A stretch of DNA of 64,000 nt from Dehalococcoidales bacterium (GCA_016926695.1 JAFGOB010000088.1:29617-93616), one strand, 5' to 3'. Counted from the stretch's first letter, positions 16,851-26,981 are shown. Notes: generated by a model not told the origin, from the letters alone. Made by a program: numbers and translations.

Positions 16851-18143
16851 ATGAAATCCGCAGATAACGGCCAAAATACCGGAAATAACGCCGTCAGGGT
16901 CGCGCTGGAAACACTGGGGTGCAAGCTGAACCAGGCCGAGACCGAGCAGATCTCAAGGGATCTGGTGCGGGCAGGATGCCGTATTGTTCAATCCGGCGAG
17001 AAAGCTGATATCTATCTGCTGAATACATGCACCGTCACCCATATTGCCGACCGCAAGTCCCGCCATCTGCTGCGTATGGCCAGACGGCGGAATCCCTCGG
17101 TTTTTATAATCGCGGCGGGCTGCTACGCGCAAAGAGACCCCGCCGGGCTTTCCAACCTGGAAGGCGTCGACCTGGTAATCGGTAATGAAGAAAAGGCCAA
17201 AATACCGCAGATCCTGGACAAGCAGGGTTACCTGATAGCGGGCAAACCGAATCCGGGACCGGACATCTCCGGGCGTACACGTTCATTTATCAAGATACAG
17301 GACGGCTGCAATAGTTATTGCACATACTGCATTGTCCCCTTCGTAAGGGGGCATGAAAAAAGCCTGGCACCGGAACGGGTAATCGCTGAAATCAGGGAAA
17401 GGAGTGAAGAAGGCTGCCGGGAGGCAGTGCTGACAGGCACGGAAATCGGCCGTTACAGCAGCGAAGGATTGGATTTGAAGGGACTCATTGAACGGATACT
17501 GGCCGAAACCGGGATAGAGCGCTTGAGGTTATCGTCCCTGCAACCCCGGGAGATCAGTCCCGGTCTTCTGAGCCTGTGGGGAGATCCGCGTCTCTGCCCC
17601 CATTTTCATATATCCCTTCAGAGCGGCAACGAGAGGGTGCTGCAAAGAATGTCACGCCGCTATACCCCCGCTGAATATGCCGAGGTTGTTGACCGTATCC
17701 GCTGCGAAATCCCGTCCGTTTCAATTACCACCGACATTATTGCCGGATTTCCCGGTGAAACGGAGGACGAATTCAGGGAAAGCTGCGATTTTTGCGCGGG
17801 CAGGCATTTCGCCCGCATACATGTCTTTCCTTTCTCCCCACGCGAAGGTACAAAGGCTTTCTCAATGCCGGAGCAAATACCACACAACATCAAGAAACGC
17901 AGGTGTGAAGCCCTGCTGGAACTGGCAAAGTCCAGCCTGATAGAGTACAGCCTGCGTTTTCTGGGTGAGACCCGTGCTGTCCTGTTTGAACAAAGGGAGT
18001 CAGGAATGTGGACCGGTCTCACGGACAACTATATCAAGGTCTATAGCAGAAGCGAAACAGACCTTAGCAACCGTATAGTCGACGTCAAACTGCAGGAAAC
18101 GCGTATGGATGGAATGACCGGAATTCCCTGCGAGACACCTTAG
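16851..18143 (+). CDS. mtaB: tRNA threonylcarbamoyladenosine methylthiotransferase MtaB
   Basis: Radical-SAM enzyme that converts t6A to ms2t6A at position 37 of tRNA. The 430-residue protein has the N-terminal methylthiotransferase domain (RVALETLGCKLNQAETE, with further Cys in LLNTCTVTH and AAGCYAQ), then the radical-SAM motif C153-x3-C157-x2-C160 (CNSYCTYC), followed by GTEIGRYS, LSSLQPREI and HFHISLQSGNERVLQRMSRRY. The C-terminal TRAM-like region is present (GLTDNYIKVY). ATG 16851 is preferred over an upstream in-frame ATG at 16767 because AGGA lies about 10 bases before it and the protein then begins like MtaB relatives. Confidence 0.93.
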   Translation: MKSADNGQNTGNNAVRVALETLGCKLNQAETEQISRDLVRAGCRIVQSGEKADIYLLNTCTVTHIADRKSRHLLRMARRRNPSVFIIAAGCYAQRDPAGLSNLEGVDLVIGNEEKAKIPQILDKQGYLIAGKPNPGPDISGRTRSFIKIQDGCNSYCTYCIVPFVRGHEKSLAPERVIAEIRERSEEGCREAVLTGTEIGRYSSEGLDLKGLIERILAETGIERLRLSSLQPREISPGLLSLWGDPRLCPHFHISLQSGNERVLQRMSRRYTPAEYAEVVDRIRCEIPSVSITTDIIAGFPGETEDEFRESCDFCAGRHFARIHVFPFSPREGTKAFSMPEQIPHNIKKRRCEALLELAKSSLIEYSLRFLGETRAVLFEQRESGMWTGLTDNYIKVYSRSETDLSNRIVDVKLQETRMDGMTGIPCETP

Positions 18144-18265
18144 TCTCTGAATAAAACGACCACCAAAATATAGCGGGGAGGCTTGAGCAGTCATGCGTGT
18201 TCATTACCTTCACAGGGCAGCAATATGCTGCCTGCTTTGCCTCGCGAGGGGAGGCTTCGCGAAGG

Positions 18266-19585
18266 CTACATTTCCTTGGTCAGCGTAGCCAGGAACTCGG
18301 CATTGTTCTTGGTTCTCCTGAGGCGATCAATCATACGCTCCGAAGCTTCGGAGAACCTGTTTGAATCGGCAGATATCATGGAAACCATGCGCCGCAGCAG
18401 CCAGACCTGTTTGACGGTATTTTCACCCAGCAGAAGCTCCTCACGGCGGGTACCGCTGCGCTGGATATCCACTGCCGGGAAGATGCGTATTTCAGCCAGC
18501 CTGCGATCAAGCACAAGCTCCATGTTGCCGGTTCCCTTGAACTCTTCGTAAATCAACTCGTCCATGCGGCTGTTGGTGTCCACCAGGCAGGTAGCGATAA
18601 TAGTCAGGCTTCCGCCCTCAGAGGTATTACGTGCGGCGCCGAAGAAACGCTTGGGAGGATAAAGTGCAGCCGGATCGATTCCACCCGAAAGGGTACGGCC
18701 ACTGGGGGGCATAGCCAGGTTATAAGCACGGGTCAAACGGGTGATGCCGTCCAGCAGGATCACTACATCCTTTCCGCTTTCAACAATACGTTTAGCCCTG
18801 TCCATAGCCAGCTCGGCCACCCGCGTCTGGTTTTCGGCTGGTTCATCGAAGGTAGCGCTGATCACGTCGCCCTTTACAGCCCGCTTCATATCGGTTACCT
18901 CTTCAGGCCGCTCGCCGATCAGGCAGACCAGCACATGAATATCATTATAGTTGTTCGAAATGGCATTCGCGATGGCCTTCAGCAACAGGGTCTTGCCGGC
19001 CTTGGGCGGCGAAACGATCAGTCCGCGCTGACCTCTGCCGATAGGCGCCACCAGGTTGACAAGCCGGGTTGAAAGGTCTGTTCCCCCCGTTGATTCCAGG
19101 TTAATCAGCTCATCCGGGAAGGTAGGAGTAAGAGAACCGAAATTGGGCCGCTGTTTGGCCAGTTCCGGGTCAAGATCATTGATTGCTTCAACTCTTAAGA
19201 GGCTCATGTACTTTTCCCCGTTCTTGGGGGGCCTGCCCTGTCCGATAACCATATCCCCCGTACGCAGGCCGAAGCGCCTGATCTGGGACTGGGATATGTA
19301 AACATCCGTCAGGCTGGGCAGCAGGCTGCTCTGCCTTAGAAAACCATACCCGTCAGTCATTGTCTCCAGAATACCGCTGCAAAAAATATTGCCCTGCTGC
19401 TCGGTATGCGCCTGAAGCAACCGCATGATCAGGTCCTGTTTCTTCAACCCGGTATAGCTGGTGATACTCATCTGCCGGGCCAGGTCTATCAACTCATCAC
19501 GCGTCATGTTTTCCAGATCGGTGATGTTCATCTTTATTTCACTGACAGGGTTTGGCGTCTCTGTTGCCGGTTCATTCTGTACCAT
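18266..19585 (-). CDS. rho: Transcription termination factor Rho
   Basis: A 439-residue RNA helicase that ends transcription. The N-terminal Rho-N helical domain ([19 protein letters not shown], about 23-70), the RNA-binding cold-shock-like domain ([15 protein letters not shown], about 84-160), and the ATPase core with Walker [17 protein letters not shown] near 208 and Walker [13 protein letters not shown] near 295 are all present. The Q-loop and secondary RNA sites ([21 protein letters not shown] near 320) are conserved. It is the usual length. It converges with mtaB across a 122-base gap and follows pyrG on the same strand after 207 bases. Confidence 0.97.
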   Translation of the reverse strand: MVQNEPATETPNPVSEIKMNITDLENMTRDELIDLARQMSITSYTGLKKQDLIMRLLQAHTEQQGNIFCSGILETMTDGYGFLRQSSLLPSLTDVYISQSQIRRFGLRTGDMVIGQGRPPKNGEKYMSLLRVEAINDLDPELAKQRPNFGSLTPTFPDELINLESTGGTDLSTRLVNLVAPIGRGQRGLIVSPPKAGKTLLLKAIANAISNNYNDIHVLVCLIGERPEEVTDMKRAVKGDVISATFDEPAENQTRVAELAMDRAKRIVESGKDVVILLDGITRLTRAYNLAMPPSGRTLSGGIDPAALYPPKRFFGAARNTSEGGSLTIIATCLVDTNSRMDELIYEEFKGTGNMELVLDRRLAEIRIFPAVDIQRSGTRREELLLGENTVKQVWLLRRMVSMISADSNRFSEASERMIDRLRRTKNNAEFLATLTKEM

Positions 19586-19792
19586 ACATCTACTCTCTTT
19601 TTCTATTTTTTAATTCTATCCATCCCCGTTCTGGAAATTTGTTCTTTTGGCGATACGCTTTATCCGGCTGCAAACGGGAAATCAGCACTCCTATAAGGAT
19701 AAAAAACTCTCCTTGTTCAAACCTGTATATCCGAAATCAGCCTCACTACGACTTATACTTCACAATATAACATATAAGTTCCGTGTTAGCGT

Positions 19793-21442
19793 TCACCGGT
19801 CTGTTCCGTCACGAAGAGGTAATAGAGGCTGAGCCCCTTCACGCATGGTGTCTTTTGCGGTCCCGATAAAATTCAGAAATAACGGGTGAGGACGATTAGG
19901 CCGCGAGCCGAATTCAGGATGGAACTGACAACCCAGCATCCATGGATGATCAGCAAGCTCACAGATTTCAACCAGCTTATCATCCGGAGACAACCCGCTG
20001 TATACCAACCCTTTATTTTCCAGTATATCACGAAATTGATTATTAAACTCATAGCGGTGGCGATGGCGTTCATCCACCATGCTCCTGCTGCCGTAGGCCG
20101 CAGCAGCCCGCGTACCCGGGACCAGCTTGCAGGGGTAATTACCCAGACGCATGGTCCCGCCTTTATTCTGTAAATCCTTCTGGTCCGGGAGAAAGTCTAT
20201 TACCGGGTACCTGGTATCCGCGACAAATTCTGTGGAGTTTGGTTCTCCGCTGTTCAGAACATGCCGGGTAAACTCGATCACCATGACCTGCATACCCAGG
20301 CACAGTCCCAGAAAGGGGACTTTGTTTTCACGGGCATAGGTCACGGCTTTTATCATTCCTTCGATGCCGCGGATCCCGAAACCGCCCGGCATGACAATCC
20401 CCTGTGTTGAGCGAAGCATGGCTTCCGCCTCGCCTTTTTCCAGCGACTCGGAGGGTATCCAGAGAAGATTAACATCCCGGTTAAACTGCAAAGCCGCATG
20501 ATGAAGCGCCTCGCGTACCGAGAAATACGAATCATGCAGTTCCACGTATTTACCCACCAGAGCAATATTGACGGGCTCACGCGGGGTTTGCAGGCGGTTA
20601 ACCAGGTCCTTCCACTGGGATAACTCGGGCGGCTGGGCCCGTAAATTAAGTTTAGCTACAATCGACTGTCCCATTCCTTCGTCTTCCAGGATCAGGGGAA
20701 CAAAATAAATACTGGTAACAGTAGGCAGCGGAATGACAGCCTCTTTCTGTACATCGCAGAAAAGGGATATCTTGGCCCTGATGCTGTCAGCAATAGGGTA
20801 ATCGCTGCGGCATACTATAATATCCGGTTGAACACCCATGCGGCGCAACTCATTTACACTGTGCTGTGTAGGTTTGGTTTTAATCTCATGAGTACAATTC
20901 AGATAAGGCAGATAGGTTACATGGACGTAAAGTACATTGTCGCGTCCGACTTCATTCCTCATCTGCCGTATAGCTTCCAGGAAAGGCTGGCCTTCGATAT
21001 CGCCCACTGTGCCACCGATCTCGATTATGACCACATCCGCCCCTGAGCTTTCAGATAATTGCTTGAACCTGTCTTTTATCTCACCGACCAGATGGGGTAC
21101 GATCTGGATAGTCCCTCCCAGGAAATCTCCGCGCCTTTCTTTAGAAATCACTGAAGTATAAATCTGCCCGGACGTAATATTGGATTGCGCCGTCAGAGCT
21201 ATATCAATGAAACGCTCGTAGTTCCCCAGGTCCAGATCGGTCTCAGCTCCATCCTGCGTCACGAAGACTTCACCATGCTGGTAAGGCGACATTGTCCCGG
21301 GATCTACATTGAGATAAGGATCGAGTTTCAGCACAGAGACAGTGATATTGCGACTTTTCAGCAGCGTCCCGATGGAGGCGACGGTAATACCTTTCCCAAC
21401 AGAACTTACAACACCGCCCGTAACGAAGATATACTTTGACAT
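19793..21442 (-). CDS. pyrG: CTP synthase
   Basis: Makes CTP from UTP, ATP and glutamine. The 549-residue protein has the amidoligase domain ([17 protein letters not shown] at the start, [20 protein letters not shown] near 140) and a C-terminal class I glutamine amidotransferase domain with the catalytic Cys in [12 protein letters not shown] near 385 and GCQFHPEF near 520. Full length for the family. The upstream TTG at 21445 is in frame, but ATG 21442 gives the normal [10 protein letters not shown] start. No strong Shine-Dalgarno is visible. Upstream 190 bases are A+T-rich. Confidence 0.97.
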   Translation of the reverse strand: MSKYIFVTGGVVSSVGKGITVASIGTLLKSRNITVSVLKLDPYLNVDPGTMSPYQHGEVFVTQDGAETDLDLGNYERFIDIALTAQSNITSGQIYTSVISKERRGDFLGGTIQIVPHLVGEIKDRFKQLSESSGADVVIIEIGGTVGDIEGQPFLEAIRQMRNEVGRDNVLYVHVTYLPYLNCTHEIKTKPTQHSVNELRRMGVQPDIIVCRSDYPIADSIRAKISLFCDVQKEAVIPLPTVTSIYFVPLILEDEGMGQSIVAKLNLRAQPPELSQWKDLVNRLQTPREPVNIALVGKYVELHDSYFSVREALHHAALQFNRDVNLLWIPSESLEKGEAEAMLRSTQGIVMPGGFGIRGIEGMIKAVTYARENKVPFLGLCLGMQVMVIEFTRHVLNSGEPNSTEFVADTRYPVIDFLPDQKDLQNKGGTMRLGNYPCKLVPGTRAAAAYGSRSMVDERHRHRYEFNNQFRDILENKGLVYSGLSPDDKLVEICELADHPWMLGCQFHPEFGSRPNRPHPLFLNFIGTAKDTMREGAQPLLPLRDGTDR

Positions 21443-21635
21443 CAAAAAGAACTAAATCCTAAATAATAAATAACGCTGTTCTTAATTAATGCAGGGAATT
21501 TCCAATCACAACTTATCAGACTCGAAATAACGGGGTTGAAAATCAATCGAGATTATTATAGGTAGATAAAAGCCGTTTTGTCAAGCGCCTTTTCACCCAT
21601 AAAGCGACATTTTGTATGTTTTTTGCAAATTTCTC

Positions 21636-22133
21636 TCACTTGAGTATCTTCTGGTATTCAACGACATCCAGGATACGGCCGAATTTTTCACCTACCTCTT
21701 TATAACAAGCGCACTGTTCGTAACCCATCTTGCGGCAAAGGCTGATGCTGCCGGTATTTTGGCATGAGATGGACGCTATCAGCACCGCGATGCCGTTTTC
21801 ACGCGCCGTTTTCTCAAGGAAGGCGGTAATCTCCCGACCTGCGCCCTTACCGGTAAAAGCGGGTTTAAGATACGCGCCTATACAGGCTGTGCGGTCATAG
21901 GCCTTCTTTTTGTTAAACTGAGACAGGAAACAGAACCCGGCGAACTGGCCGTCGAGAAGGACCAGGAAAGTCCGGTATTTTTTATGACCGATAAAAACCC
22001 TCTGGAGGAATTCATCCCTGGATATCCCGCCGATGTCGAAAGTAGCCGTGGTAGTGGCAATATAGAAATTATATACCCCAAGCATCGCATCCAGGTCTTT
22101 TTCCTGTGCTTCCTGAAAAGCCAGTCCGTTCAT
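21636..22133 (-). CDS. GNAT-family N-acetyltransferase, phosphinothricin-acetyltransferase-like
   Basis: A 165-residue acetyl-CoA-dependent acetyltransferase. AQEKDLDAMLGVYNFYIATTTATFD at the start and the acetyl-CoA pyrophosphate-binding segment KPAFTGKGAGREITAFLEKTAR near 90-110 follow the PAT/YncA pattern, with NTGSISLCRKMGYEQCACYKEVGEKFG near the end. The substrate is an unidentified amine. AAGG lies 9 bases before ATG 22133. It is followed upstream on the same strand by another GNAT gene 125 bases away. Confidence 0.85.
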   Translation of the reverse strand: MNGLAFQEAQEKDLDAMLGVYNFYIATTTATFDIGGISRDEFLQRVFIGHKKYRTFLVLLDGQFAGFCFLSQFNKKKAYDRTACIGAYLKPAFTGKGAGREITAFLEKTARENGIAVLIASISCQNTGSISLCRKMGYEQCACYKEVGEKFGRILDVVEYQKILK

Positions 22134-22258
22134 CTGTTTCTACCTTAAATACTCCGTATAATATTTAGTACGGATAATCATGTTTTATTTTCTGCCGTTA
22201 TCTCAGCCATCATTCCCTGCTATCAGGCTGTTTTTCCTGCATGTTGAGAAATAAGGAG

Positions 22259-23311
22259 CTACTTCTTCTTCAGGATAGTCATCCTGGGATAAAACCCGTA
22301 ACGGCGGTAAAAGGCGAAGACAGACTCGTTGCCTTCCGCTACGCCCAGTATCTTCTCCTGCGCCCCCGCGGTCTCCAGCCAGTCCAGGGACTTTTTCATC
22401 AGCACATCGCCGATACCATACCCGCGGTAGTCTTTCTCTACATAGATCGACTCTATCTCTCCCTGTTTCTGCCCATCGAGGCTGGTCACGCAGTAACCCA
22501 CAGGTCCTGCGTCATCCGGCGCCAGGGCCAGGACCACGTGCAATCCTCCTCCACGGGACTTTTCCAGCAGGTCCTGCTTTCTCTTCTCGAAAGTCAAAGC
22601 GGAAAAGCGCTCCCGGCTAAATACAGAAACAGCCCGGTGATGCTCCCTGAGCTTTTCCCACAAAGGACCGATGAGGTCAAGGATTTCCCGGTCTCCTTCA
22701 GAATACCTGACTTCCCCGGCCTGTTCCGAACCTTCCTTCCATAAAAGTCCCATATAATATTCATGCCAGTCTTTCGCTAAAATCGAGTACAACAGGGAAT
22801 CCCGCCATGCGCCTTTAAAGCGCTTGCACTCCCTTAAAAGGCCTTCTCTCCGCATTCCGGTCTTCTCCATCACCCGGTAAGAACCCGTATTGTCCGGATC
22901 GCAGGTGGCATAGATGCGGTGCAGGCCGAGTTCTCCGAATCCGAAAGAGACAAGCTTTCGGGCCGACTCGGAGATGTATCCCCTGTTCCAGTATCTGCGG
23001 TTCAGAACATAGCCTATCTCACCTTCCCTGTTTTCCGCGCTACGGATATACAGGCCGCAGGCGCCGATCAGATAGTCTTCCGCCCTGTTGACCAGCACGA
23101 AATCATAGGCCGTCCTGGGCTTTTCTTTACGGGCGGCCCGGACCTTATGTATAAAGTCCAGCGTATCCTGTCTGGTATTGGGCCCCCAGGGCATATAGCG
23201 GACCACAACAGGGTCCGAGGCATATTCCTGGATAGCTTCCAGGTCTTCTTCCCTGAAACCTCTCAATACCAGTCTTTCCGTCTCCAGTATCAAATCTTCA
23301 CTTTCCTGCAT
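22259..23311 (-). CDS. Two-domain GNAT acetyltransferase fusion
   Basis: A 350-residue protein made of two GNAT domains. Domain 1 (about 5-180) is RimJ/RimL-like: ETERLVLRGFREEDLEAIQEYASDP, NRGYISESARKLVSFGFGELGLHRIYATCDPDNTGS and GMRREGLLRECKRFKG. Domain 2 (about 200-350) has VEKDYRGYGIGDVLMKKSLDWLE and NESVFAFYRRYGFYPR. Both keep the acetyl-CoA-binding Q/R-x-x-G-x-G/A pattern in recognisable form (NRGYIS is degenerate, RGYGIG intact). Substrates unknown. AGAGG lies 7 bases before ATG 23311. Confidence 0.85.
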   Translation of the reverse strand: MQESEDLILETERLVLRGFREEDLEAIQEYASDPVVVRYMPWGPNTRQDTLDFIHKVRAARKEKPRTAYDFVLVNRAEDYLIGACGLYIRSAENREGEIGYVLNRRYWNRGYISESARKLVSFGFGELGLHRIYATCDPDNTGSYRVMEKTGMRREGLLRECKRFKGAWRDSLLYSILAKDWHEYYMGLLWKEGSEQAGEVRYSEGDREILDLIGPLWEKLREHHRAVSVFSRERFSALTFEKRKQDLLEKSRGGGLHVVLALAPDDAGPVGYCVTSLDGQKQGEIESIYVEKDYRGYGIGDVLMKKSLDWLETAGAQEKILGVAEGNESVFAFYRRYGFYPRMTILKKK

Positions 23312-23606
23312 CAGGATACCTCTTTTTTGTTACAATCAGGTTAATTTAATTAATACAGTCGTACCAGGTAACGATATAACCCCCCACCCTGAGATACTGA
23401 CCGATGGAAGGAAGGAGGCGTCGGTATCCAGTATGACAATAATTTTTATGCTGCGGCAACCGTTGGTTGCCGTGTGCTATTTGCTTCAATAATTTTTACG
23501 TTTGTATTATTATCTTACCTGATATTTTTAAAACATGTTTTTTATAATCACAATTTCAAGTCGTCCTCACTTTTTTTCCTGACCTCGGTCCTCTCCCCTC
23601 TTTGAG
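23312..23606. other. Spacer with a GGCAACC palindromic repeat
   Basis: Contains the palindrome GGCAACCGTTGGTTGCC (23455-23471). It is preceded by GAAGGAGGCGTCGGTATCCAGTATGACA, split here as GAAGGAGGCGTCGG and TATCCAGTATGACA, and the repeat near 48190 carries very similar text (CAGGCGTCGATATCCAGCATGACA as AGGCGTCG, ATATCCAGCATGACA). No gene is seen. Confidence 0.55.
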
Positions 23607-24383
23607 CTACTTCCCGGCTGAAAGGTTAATCCTTCGGAAGGTCTCAAAACAGCGACCGTCCGGCTGGAGCGTCATTTCAAGCATCCTGTCTACCACATAA
23701 TCCCTGAAATCCTGTTTTTTCGCGGCGGGGAGGTACCCCAGAAAGGGTACCAGGCTGGGCTGGTCGATCCATTTGATCATCGCCTCACTATCCGGGAAAT
23801 ACCTGTCCGCGTTCTCTCCCCATACCCTGCTCGCGTTGAATTGCGACCGTTCCACCAGTTCCGCATATTCCGTCAACGAGGGCATATACCAGGGCCATTC
23901 GAACGTCTTAAAATAATCTGAATATCCGGGAAGCTTCAGCGCCGGTCTGACGGCTGAAAAGAAATTGGAGCAGTTACCCTCGGCGGCAAAATTGAAGCGG
24001 ACCATTCCCCCTTTCTTTAATGACCTGAAACACTTGTCCAGCAGGCGTGCGTGATCCCTGACCCAGTGCAGTGTGGCATTGGAGAAGACCAGATCGAATT
24101 CATTGGTATAGTCCAGGGAGTTGATATCCAGCCGGCGGAATTGCAGGTTATGCCTGCGCAGCGCAGCGGCAGTCTCGATCATGCTGCCGGAAGAATCAAT
24201 ACCCACTACCAGTCCGTTCGGGACAAGCTCAGCCAGTTGATCAGTCAATACGCCGTCCCCGCAGCCAAGATCGAGTATGCGCTCGTCTCCCCTGAGATGG
24301 AACCCGGCAATGATATTATTACCCCACTCCTTCTGATGAGCAGATGATTTTTTATAGGCTTCGCCGTCGAACTCATGCGTCAT
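23607..24383 (-). CDS. Class I SAM-dependent methyltransferase (trans-aconitate methyltransferase-like)
   Basis: A 258-residue cytoplasmic methyltransferase. Motif I ILDLGCGDGVLTDQL is at about 36-50, with GIDSSGSMIE (motif II), FSNATLHWV (motif post-II/III) and FRSLKKGGMVRFNFAAEG next. DGEAYKKSSAHQKEWG at the start and the late YRDYVVDRML-like segment resemble trans-aconitate 2-methyltransferases and malonyl-ACP methyltransferases; the substrate is not certain. ATG 24383 is chosen over an in-frame start 48 codons upstream because AAGGAAG precedes it and a 9-base hairpin lies in the extra region. Confidence 0.85.
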   Translation of the reverse strand: MTHEFDGEAYKKSSAHQKEWGNNIIAGFHLRGDERILDLGCGDGVLTDQLAELVPNGLVVGIDSSGSMIETAAALRRHNLQFRRLDINSLDYTNEFDLVFSNATLHWVRDHARLLDKCFRSLKKGGMVRFNFAAEGNCSNFFSAVRPALKLPGYSDYFKTFEWPWYMPSLTEYAELVERSQFNASRVWGENADRYFPDSEAMIKWIDQPSLVPFLGYLPAAKKQDFRDYVVDRMLEMTLQPDGRCFETFRRINLSAGK

Positions 24384-24407
24384 CTTTTCTTCCTTGATAA
24401 ACATTAA

Positions 24408-24432
24408 GCCCGGGAATTCTATTTTCCCGGGC
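24408..24432 (-). promoter_or_regulatory. Perfect 9-base hairpin in the methyltransferase leader
   Basis: GCCCGGGAA (24408-24416) pairs with TTCCCGGGC (24424-24432) around a 7-base loop. On the minus strand the hairpin ends about 24 bases before the ATG, followed by TTAATGTTTATC. It could be a weak terminator or a leader structure. Confidence 0.45.
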
Positions 24433-24878
24433 CCTTCACACTTCTCAATGGATGTTTTAAACTCAGGGTGAACCGGAAGCACGCCAGCCCGGCTGCACAT
24501 TAATGCAAAGCCCGACATGAAGGACAATACCTTTATTCCAGTTCGCTGTAAACATCTTTATTTTCTCTGCATCCTTTGGAAAAGTAAGTTTATTTTATTA
24601 TGCCGCCCGGGCCTTTGTCAACAGGTTTTTTGTTAGATATTTTCCAACGGTATCTGCTGCATCATTTTCCATTTTTTATCGTCTACCGCGTGACCGCTGT
24701 CAGAATAGAAATCATAGCCGTCGTCCATGCCAGGAAAAAGCCGGGATACTGGAAGAACCGCCTTGATTAGTTAAAGCTGAGCGTTCAAGGCCTTGCCGGT
24801 TATTGTCTGCTCTGCACAATATTATAACGTACCATAAAAGATCAAAACAGCCGGTATGTACCACTGGCCTCATAGTGT

Positions 24879-24884
24879 TATAAT
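24879..24884 (+). promoter_or_regulatory. Extended -10 box of the archease-rtcB operon
   Basis: TGTTATAAT (TGNTATAAT) with TATAAT at 24879-24884. Only 14 bases separate it from the archease ATG, and there is no Shine-Dalgarno, so the leader would be about 7 bases or absent. Confidence 0.5.
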
Positions 24885-24898
24885 CGTAATTGTAGCCT

Positions 24899-25321
24899 AT
24901 GAACAAAGATTTTGAGCTGATCGGTTACACGGCGGATGTGGGCATCAGGGCCACAGGGACGGACCTTGCCCGGGCGTTCTGCCATGCCGCAGACGGCATG
25001 TTCAGCCTGATCACCGACAGGGAGAAAATCGAAGAGGCGGGTAGCTGCGATATCAGCGTAGATGCTTCCGACCGGGAATCGCTCCTGGTCGCCTGGCTGA
25101 ACGAGCTGGTCTTTCTCTTTGAAACGGAACAGTGGCTTTTTAAAAGGTACCATATAGACGAGCTAACCGAGAACTCTCTCAAAGCCAGGTGCTACGGTGA
25201 AAAAATCGACAAGTCCAGGCATGACCTCAAAAGAGAGATCAAGTCCGCCACCTATCACCGGCTGAAGATCGAAAAGATGCCGGACGGCGGATACGAGGCC
25301 CGGGTCTTGCTGGACATCTGA
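24899..25321 (+). CDS. Archease
   Basis: A 140-residue partner of the RNA ligase RtcB that speeds guanylylation of the ligase and multiple turnover. The family pattern is clear: FELIGYTADVGIRATG at the start (Asp in the H/YTADxGI motif), LARAFCHAADGMFSLITD, LLVAWLNELVFLFETE near 66-80, and the C-terminal HDLKREIKSATYHRLKI with the conserved EIKAxTYH metal-site motif. It is 24 bases upstream of rtcB on the same strand, the usual pairing. No Shine-Dalgarno precedes ATG 24899. Confidence 0.94.
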   Translation: MNKDFELIGYTADVGIRATGTDLARAFCHAADGMFSLITDREKIEEAGSCDISVDASDRESLLVAWLNELVFLFETEQWLFKRYHIDELTENSLKARCYGEKIDKSRHDLKREIKSATYHRLKIEKMPDGGYEARVLLDI

Positions 25322-25345
25322 ATAATTGCGTCAAGGATAAAAAAT

Positions 25346-26806
25346 ATGTCTGGGTCCTGGAAAAATGTTTTCCATAAACTGGACGAGAACCGCTGGGAAA
25401 TCCCCCGTAGCTACAAGGAAGGCATGAAGGCGCCCGGCCTGATATATGCCAGTGAGGGTATGCTCAGCCGCATTTATGAAGACCAGGCTTTTCAGCAGGT
25501 GATTAATGTCAGTTTCCTGCCCGGCATTGTCGGACACTCCCTGGCCATGCCGGATATACACTACGGCTACGGTTTCGCCATCGGCGGAGTAGCCGCCACG
25601 CGGGTCAGGGATGGGGTCATTTCCCCCGGCGGCGTGGGATTTGATATCAACTGCGGTGTACGCCTGCTCAGGACCAACCTGAGTGTCGAGGAAATCAGGC
25701 CCCGTATAGAAGACCTCATTTTTACTCTCTTTTCAAACGTGCCCTCCGGAGTGGGCTCGGAAGGCAAAATCAAGCTCAATGAAAAGGAGCTGGACAGGGT
25801 GCTGCAAAAAGGCGCAGCCTGGGCGGTCGAAAGGGGCTACGGTGAATCCGAAGACCTGATATTCACGGAAGAGAACGGGTATATGAAGAACGCCGACAGC
25901 CAGAAAGTCAGCCAGAAAGCCAAAAAGCGCGGTCTCCCCCAACTGGGAACACTGGGTTCGGGAAATCACTTCCTGGAAATCCAGGTTGTGGAGCAGATAT
26001 TTGAGCGTGAAATAGCGCAGGCCATGGGAATCATGGAGTCCGGCCAGATACTCCTGACCATCCATACCGGTTCCCGCGGACTGGGTCACCAGGTCTGCGA
26101 CGACTACATCCGGGTCATGAACGGAGCGATACAGCGCTACGGCATCAGTCTGCCGGACCGCCAACTAGCCTGCGCCCCCGTACAGTCGCCTGAAGGACAG
26201 GACTATCTATCAGGTATGGCCTGTGCCGCCAACTACGCCTGGGCTAACCGCCAGTGTATAACCCACTGGGCAAGAGAAGCCTTTGTCAAGGTCCTGGGTA
26301 AGAGCCCGCGTGAGCTGGGACTGGAGCAAATATACGATGTGGCCCATAATATCGCCAAGATAGAGCAGCATTCACTGGAAGGCAAGAGCCAGGATCTTTG
26401 CGTTCACCGCAAGGGGGCTACACGAGCCTTTCCCAAGGGCCACCCGGACCTCCCTGCCATGTACCGTAATATCGGGCAGCCGGTCCTTATCCCCGGAGAT
26501 ATGGGACGCTACTCCTATATTGCCGTGGGCACGGAGACCGCCATGCGTGATACCTTTGGATCCACCTGTCATGGAGCAGGACGGCAGCAAAGCCGCACTG
26601 CCGCCAAAAAAGGGCTTCGCGGCAGCGATATCGCCTACAAGCTGGCACAGAGAGGCATTATCGTCAAGGCCGGCAGCATGGGTTCGCTGGCTGAAGAAGC
26701 CTCCGAAGCCTACAAGGACGTGGCTGAGGTGGTGGAAGTCACGCACCGGGCGGACATATCGCGCAAGGTAGCCCGCACGATACCCCTGGGAGTGATAAAA
26801 GGCTGA
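25346..26806 (+). CDS. rtcB: RNA-splicing ligase RtcB
   Basis: GTP- and Mn-dependent RNA ligase that joins 2',3'-cyclic phosphate or 3'-phosphate ends to 5'-OH ends, used in tRNA splicing or RNA repair. The 486-residue protein has MPDIHYGYGFAIGGVAA and GGVGFDINCGVRLLRT (metal site), GTLGSGNHFLEIQ, IHTGSRGLGHQVCDDY, YDVAHNIAKIEQH, CVHRKGATRAFPKGH (the guanylylated His region is HRKG.. in other members FVHRKG), and STCHGAGRQQSR near 410. AAGGAT lies 8 bases before ATG 25346. With archease it forms a bicistronic repair unit. Full length for the family. Confidence 0.96.
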   Translation: MSGSWKNVFHKLDENRWEIPRSYKEGMKAPGLIYASEGMLSRIYEDQAFQQVINVSFLPGIVGHSLAMPDIHYGYGFAIGGVAATRVRDGVISPGGVGFDINCGVRLLRTNLSVEEIRPRIEDLIFTLFSNVPSGVGSEGKIKLNEKELDRVLQKGAAWAVERGYGESEDLIFTEENGYMKNADSQKVSQKAKKRGLPQLGTLGSGNHFLEIQVVEQIFEREIAQAMGIMESGQILLTIHTGSRGLGHQVCDDYIRVMNGAIQRYGISLPDRQLACAPVQSPEGQDYLSGMACAANYAWANRQCITHWAREAFVKVLGKSPRELGLEQIYDVAHNIAKIEQHSLEGKSQDLCVHRKGATRAFPKGHPDLPAMYRNIGQPVLIPGDMGRYSYIAVGTETAMRDTFGSTCHGAGRQQSRTAAKKGLRGSDIAYKLAQRGIIVKAGSMGSLAEEASEAYKDVAEVVEVTHRADISRKVARTIPLGVIKG

Positions 26807-26875
26807 AAAAATATCGAACCCCTCAAGGGAGAAGAACACATATTCTTAAATAATAAATGCTGGTTGTATTCCATC

Positions 26876-26919
26876 AAAATCCTTCTCCCGTCTTCCTTTT
26901 CCAAAGGAAGAAGCCGGTT
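26876..26919. repeat. C-rich hairpin repeat, copy 2
   Basis: Begins AAAATCCTTCTCCCGTCT like copy 1 at 16675. The 9-base stem is TCTTCCTTT/AAAGGAAGA: bases changed on both sides relative to copy 1 so pairing is kept, which indicates selection on, or origin from, a folded structure. Lies after rtcB. Confidence 0.65.
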
Positions 26920-26981
26920 ATTTCCTCTAACAAGGAGGGAAGGAATGGGGAGGTGAGGGGAGGAAGGCAAAGCCCTGAAAA

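Larger units (their letters stand above)
24384..24898. other. Divergent promoter region between methyltransferase and archease genes
   Basis: This 515-base gap has a hairpin in the methyltransferase leader (24408-24432) and an extended -10 box for archease (24879-24884). The middle, 24540-24840, shows no gene or repeat I can identify. Confidence 0.5.
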
